This document shows positions 20,778-24,094 of a stretch of DNA of 24,094 bases, in pieces (within the stretch, counting starts at the first letter, position 1; every line of letters starts with the position of its first letter). The translations under genes were made by a program, and so were the position numbers. Source of the stretch: an uncultured bacterium (GTDB taxonomy: Bacteria > Gemmatimonadota > Gemmatimonadetes > Longimicrobiales > RSA9); the NCBI GenBank assembly GCA_937889645.1, contig CALBZE010000017.1, forward strand, positions 1-24,094, in the 5' to 3' direction. The notes below the pieces were generated by a model that was given only the letters and a program-made list of their open reading frames with translations, was not told the origin of the DNA and made no database searches.

Positions 20778-23000
20778 TCAGCTCGCCGGCCGGCTACCCT
20801 TCAGGTTCTCGTCCAGCCACTGCGTCATCAGCGTGTACAGGTGCAGCGACGTGTTGCCACCCGAGATGGAGTGGTTCTTGTTCGGGTAGAGCATGAAGTC
20901 GAACTGCTTCCCGGCGTCCTGGAGCGCCTTGATGAGCTGCACGGCGTTCTGGAAGTGCACGTTGTCGTCCGCGGTGCCGTGGATCAGGAGGAGGCGGCCC
21001 GTGAGTCCCTGCACGTGCGCGATCGGCGCGCTCTTGCGGTAGCCCTCGGGGTTCTCCTGCGGCGTGCGCATGAAGCGCTCGGTGTAGATCGTGTCGTACA
21101 GCCGCCAGTCGGTGACCGGCGCGACGGAGATCCCGGCGCGGAAGACGTCGCCGCCGCGGGCCATGGTGAGCGCGGTCATGTAGCCGCCGTAGCTCCACCC
21201 CCAAATCCCGATGCGCGACGCGTCGACGTACGGGAGCGAAGCCAGGTACCGCGCTGCGGCGATCTGATCGTCGCTCTCGTACTCGCCCAGATTCAGGTAG
21301 GTCACCTTCTTGAACTCGGCGCCCCGGGCGCCCGTGCCGCGGTTGTCGACGCTGACGACGATGTAGCCGCGCTGTGCCAGCGCCTGGTGCCAGAGATAGC
21401 GCGTGCCGCCCCAGGAATCGAGGACGGTCTGCGAGCCCGGCCCGCCGTAGACGTACATCAGGACCGGGTAGCGCCGCGAGGGATCGAAGTCCGGCGGCTT
21501 GATCATCCACCCGTTCAGCTGGACGCCGTCGGTCGTCGTGAAGGTGAAGAACTCAGGCGGCCGCGCGCCGGCGCGCTCCAGCTCGCGCGCGACGCGCGCG
21601 TTGTCGACCAGCGGGCGGACGAGGCGACCGTCGGCCTCGTGCAGCCGCGCGAGCGGCGGGACCGCGGCGCTCGAATACGTGTCAATGAAGAGGCTGAAGT
21701 CGGGGCTCAGATTGATTCCGTGCGTCCCCGGCTCGCGGGTGATCCGTTCGATGTCGCCGCCGTTGAGCGGGACGCGGTACAGGTGCCGCTCCAACGGGCT
21801 CGCCTCGGCGGCGGTGAAGTAGACCCAGCCGTTGGCCTCGTCGACGCCGTGGAACTCGATCACATCCCACTCGCCCGACGTCAGCTTGCGGACCTGCCGA
21901 CCCTCCCGGTCGAAGAGGTAGAGGTGGTTGTAGCCGTCCCGCTCGCTGGACCAGACGAAGCGGGCGCCGCCGTCTACCCAGGTGAGGTCGTCGTCGACAT
22001 CGACCCACTTCTGGTCGGTGTCGGTCATGATGACCCGGGCGCGGCCGGTCCGCGCATCGGCCAGCATGACCTCGAGCTTGTTCTGGTGCCGGTTCAGTCG
22101 CTGGATCACCAGCTCGTCGGGCGACGCGGCCCATTCCATCCGCGCCAGGTAGACGTTCGTGTCCGCGCCGGTGTCCATCCAGACGATGCTGCCGTCCGCG
22201 AGGTCGGCGACGCCGATCCGCGCGATCGAGTTCGCCTCGCCCGCCTTCGGGTAGCGCAGCGGAATCGGCTGCGAATACAGGCTGAGGTCGTCGATCATGT
22301 AAAAGGTGCGGACCGGGCTCTGGTCGAGGCGCCAGAAGGCGATCTTCGTCCCGTCAGGGCTCCAGCGCCACCCGTCGCGCAGATCCAGCTCCTCCTCGTA
22401 GACCCAGTCGAACGTGCCGTTGATGATCGTCTCGCTGCCGTCCGTCGTGAGTTGCGTCTCGACGCCGGTGGTCAGGTCGGTGACGAAGATGTTGTGGTCG
22501 CGAACGAAGCCGACCTTCGTCCCATCCGGCGAGAACTTGGCGAACATCTGCCACCCGGGCCGGGTGGAGACCGGCGTGAGGCGCCTGGCGGAGAGGTCGT
22601 AGACGTAGTACGTCCCCTTCGTGTTCAACCGCCAGACGGGTTGCGTGTTCGTGAAGATCAGGACCTTCGACTCGTCCGCCGAGAAGTCGTAAGCCTCGAT
22701 CGCGATCGGCTCGCGTGCGCCGGGCGGGACGAGCGTCGTGCCGTCGATCAGGAGCTTCCGCTCACCGCTCCGCGCATCCTCGACCCAGAGGTCGGTGGCA
22801 CCGGTGCGGGCGTTGCGCTCGACGATCGCGTAGCGGGCGCCGTCGCGCATCCACTGGCGCGGCGCCAGACCCTGGAGGCGGAAGTCGTTCGAGGCGAAGA
22901 TCCGCTCGACCGTGATGCGCTGCGCCTCCACCGGCGCGGCGAGCCCCACCAACGCGAGCGTAAGACCGATCGCAAGGGAAGATAGACGGATGGTCCTCAT
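20778..23000 (-). CDS. Exported dipeptidyl-peptidase IV-family prolyl peptidase (S9B)
   Basis: A 740-residue serine peptidase that removes X-Pro or X-Ala dipeptides from peptide N-termini. The signal peptide ends near residue 26 (VEA-Q). The beta-propeller domain (about 50-490) carries DWVYEEEL at 198-205, whose two Glu residues (203-204) anchor the substrate N-terminus and separate DPP-IV from other S9 enzymes. The alpha/beta-hydrolase domain has Ser603 in GWSYGG, Asp678 in HGTADDNVHFQ and His710 in NKNHSI. Length matches bacterial DPP-IV. It stands as its own unit between two terminator regions; a TACCTT (23068-23063) is a weak -10 candidate. It probably works in the periplasm on peptides released by proteases such as the nearby subtilase. 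Confidence 0.97.
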   Translation of the reverse strand: MRTIRLSSLAIGLTLALVGLAAPVEAQRITVERIFASNDFRLQGLAPRQWMRDGARYAIVERNARTGATDLWVEDARSGERKLLIDGTTLVPPGAREPIAIEAYDFSADESKVLIFTNTQPVWRLNTKGTYYVYDLSARRLTPVSTRPGWQMFAKFSPDGTKVGFVRDHNIFVTDLTTGVETQLTTDGSETIINGTFDWVYEEELDLRDGWRWSPDGTKIAFWRLDQSPVRTFYMIDDLSLYSQPIPLRYPKAGEANSIARIGVADLADGSIVWMDTGADTNVYLARMEWAASPDELVIQRLNRHQNKLEVMLADARTGRARVIMTDTDQKWVDVDDDLTWVDGGARFVWSSERDGYNHLYLFDREGRQVRKLTSGEWDVIEFHGVDEANGWVYFTAAEASPLERHLYRVPLNGGDIERITREPGTHGINLSPDFSLFIDTYSSAAVPPLARLHEADGRLVRPLVDNARVARELERAGARPPEFFTFTTTDGVQLNGWMIKPPDFDPSRRYPVLMYVYGGPGSQTVLDSWGGTRYLWHQALAQRGYIVVSVDNRGTGARGAEFKKVTYLNLGEYESDDQIAAARYLASLPYVDASRIGIWGWSYGGYMTALTMARGGDVFRAGISVAPVTDWRLYDTIYTERFMRTPQENPEGYRKSAPIAHVQGLTGRLLLIHGTADDNVHFQNAVQLIKALQDAGKQFDFMLYPNKNHSISGGNTSLHLYTLMTQWLDENLKGSRPAS

Positions 23001-23113
23001 CGTCGCTCAGAATGCCGGGTGGAACAATCCCGCGGACGACGCCGCGGCGGACATGCTCCCGGAAGGTACTCTGCGCGCCCGCAAATGTGCCAGGCGCGGG
23101 CCCCACGGGAGCG

Positions 23114-23160
23114 AAATCGAGACGGAGCGAGCGGGACACGCACGTCCCACTCGCTCCGTC
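23114..23160 (-). terminator. Strong intrinsic terminator of nrdJ
   Basis: The minus strand has a 17-bp stem GACGGAGCGAGTGGGAC (23160-23144) with GTCCCGCTCGCTCCGTC (23137-23121) and a 6-base loop, followed by TCGATTT (23120-23114). The single non-Watson-Crick position is a U-G pair in the minus-strand RNA but an A-C mismatch in plus-strand RNA, which indicates minus-strand use. It begins 50 bases past the nrdJ stop. Confidence 0.88.
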
Positions 23161-23210
23161 CCCAGACTACGTCCCCTGCAGGACTGCTCGTTCGGCCGCT
23201 TCCCGCAGGC

Positions 23211-24094
23211 TCAGCCGCACTCGCTGTAACCGCACGAGTAGCACTTCACACAACCCTCCATGTACTGGAGGTCGGACGAACACTCGGGGCAGGTCCCGAG
23301 GAACGCCTCGCCCGCATCGTAGCGGCCGAGCTCGAGCTGCTGGACCGGCGCGGCGACCGTGGCCGCCGTGGCGACCGGCTGCTGCGCCACCGGGAGCAGC
23401 TCCTGCTGCACGCCCGCCCGCTCGGACTCGTACAGCGCGAGCGCCTGCGCGACGGCGTCAGGCATCGACAGCACCTTGTTCGGCCCGAAGCCGACGGCGC
23501 GGTCGCACGAGATGCCGCGCAGCTGCTGGATGATGTCCGTCATCGAAATCCCGCTGCGCAGCGAGAGCGAGATCAGCCGACCGATCGCCTCGGCGTCCGC
23601 CATCGCGGCGCCGCCCGCCTTCCCCAGCGTCGCGAAGACCTCGAACGGACGGCCCTGCTCGTCCTGGTTGATCGTGACGTACAGGTCGCCCAGCGGGCTC
23701 GGCATGCGGTACGTCTTCCCGGCGAGCATCTGCGGGCGATTCCGCTTGTGGCGGCGCTTCTGGTTGCGCTCCTCGGCCTCGCGCAGTTGCTCGCGGAGAC
23801 TGTCGATCTCCTGCTCCAACTGGTGGATCCGCTCGCGGGCATCGGCGAGCGCCGCCTCCGTGTCGGCCTGCGACGTCGCCTCCGAACCCGCGACCTGCTT
23901 GGCCGTCTTCCCGGTCGAGAGCACCTGCATCGGACGGCTCCCGTCGCGGTATACCGTCACGCCCTTGCAGTTCAGCTCGTACGCCTGGATGTAGATCTTC
24001 CGCACGTCCTCCTTCGTGGCGTGCTCCGGGAAGTTGCACGTCTTCGAGATCGCCGAGTCCACGTACTCCTGGAAGGCGGCCTGCATCCGGATGT
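23211..24094 (-). CDS. nrdJ: Class II (B12-dependent) ribonucleotide reductase, C-terminal part (cut by right edge)
   Basis: The last 294 codons of a vitamin B12-dependent reductase that makes deoxyribonucleotides. The fragment begins inside the catalytic barrel (MQAAFQEYVDSAISKTCNFP and the NCKGVTVYRDGSR motif). A charged coiled-coil of about 50 residues follows (ADARERIHQLEQEIDSLREQ region), then a TSCPD-type domain (GKTYRMPSPLGDLYVTIN through GISCDRAVGFGPNKVLSMPDA). The C-terminus is a cysteine-rich tail with CPEC, CVKCYSCGYSEC, six Cys that may bind zinc or deliver electrons to the active site. It is followed by a strong terminator. No other nrd gene is in the window. Confidence 0.96.
   Translation of the reverse strand, partial: IRMQAAFQEYVDSAISKTCNFPEHATKEDVRKIYIQAYELNCKGVTVYRDGSRPMQVLSTGKTAKQVAGSEATSQADTEAALADARERIHQLEQEIDSLREQLREAEERNQKRRHKRNRPQMLAGKTYRMPSPLGDLYVTINQDEQGRPFEVFATLGKAGGAAMADAEAIGRLISLSLRSGISMTDIIQQLRGISCDRAVGFGPNKVLSMPDAVAQALALYESERAGVQQELLPVAQQPVATAATVAAPVQQLELGRYDAGEAFLGTCPECSSDLQYMEGCVKCYSCGYSECG

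Noticed and set aside
23063..23095. Sigma-54-like sequence TGGCAC...TTGC upstream of the DPP-IV gene
   Set aside because: Only 7 bases separate GG and GC; sigma-54 promoters need 10. The spacing makes function very unlikely.

Overview
The window is a gene-dense, high-GC bacterial chromosome segment of ordinary housekeeping and envelope genes, with no phage, IS element, CRISPR array or rRNA. I see no new multi-gene system. The interesting signals are in gene arrangement, promoter placement, RNA hairpins and one secretion-related gene pair. The organism is most likely a Gemmatimonadota or another FCB-type Gram-negative. The basis for this is high GC, many signal peptides with a Q/D after the cut, a PorV-like outer-membrane protein coupled to a subtilase with a C-terminal sorting-type domain, a dipeptidyl-peptidase IV-type enzyme, and a class II ribonucleotide reductase. 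This assignment is inference and was not tested by any search.

Layout. From the left edge to about 14.6 kb all genes are on the minus strand. Read in transcription order, the lower block is: YtxH protein, YihY membrane protein, L,D-transpeptidase, SmpB, N-acetylmuramoyl-L-alanine amidase, PyrD, PyrF, an NTF2-like exported protein, an MscS channel and CysS. A perfect-consensus promoter lies over the cysS stop codon and drives tRNA-Thr(UGU), tRNA-Gly(UCC), tRNA-Thr(GGU) and tuf, which runs off the left edge. Above this block are pyruvate kinase, a PhnP-like metallo-beta-lactamase-fold hydrolase, glucose-6-phosphate isomerase, a sensorless histidine kinase and an NtrC-type response regulator. 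Many neighbours overlap by GTGA or ATGA, so translational coupling is the rule.

At 14.6-14.9 kb a 275-base divergent spacer separates pyk from RNase D on the plus strand. RNase D converges on the subtilase/PorV-like pair (minus). Next come a divergent pair of unknown genes, a cytosolic protein (minus) and a small lipoprotein (plus), then a strong terminator, a DPP-IV peptidase (minus), another strong terminator and the 3' part of nrdJ (minus), cut by the right edge.

How the genes work together: pgi and pyk belong to glycolysis; pyrD and pyrF to UMP synthesis; nrdJ to dNTP supply; cysS, the tRNAs, tuf and smpB to translation and ribosome rescue. The amidase, L,D-transpeptidase, MscS, YihY and YtxH proteins are envelope-related, and the subtilase and DPP-IV enzyme form an exported proteolytic set.
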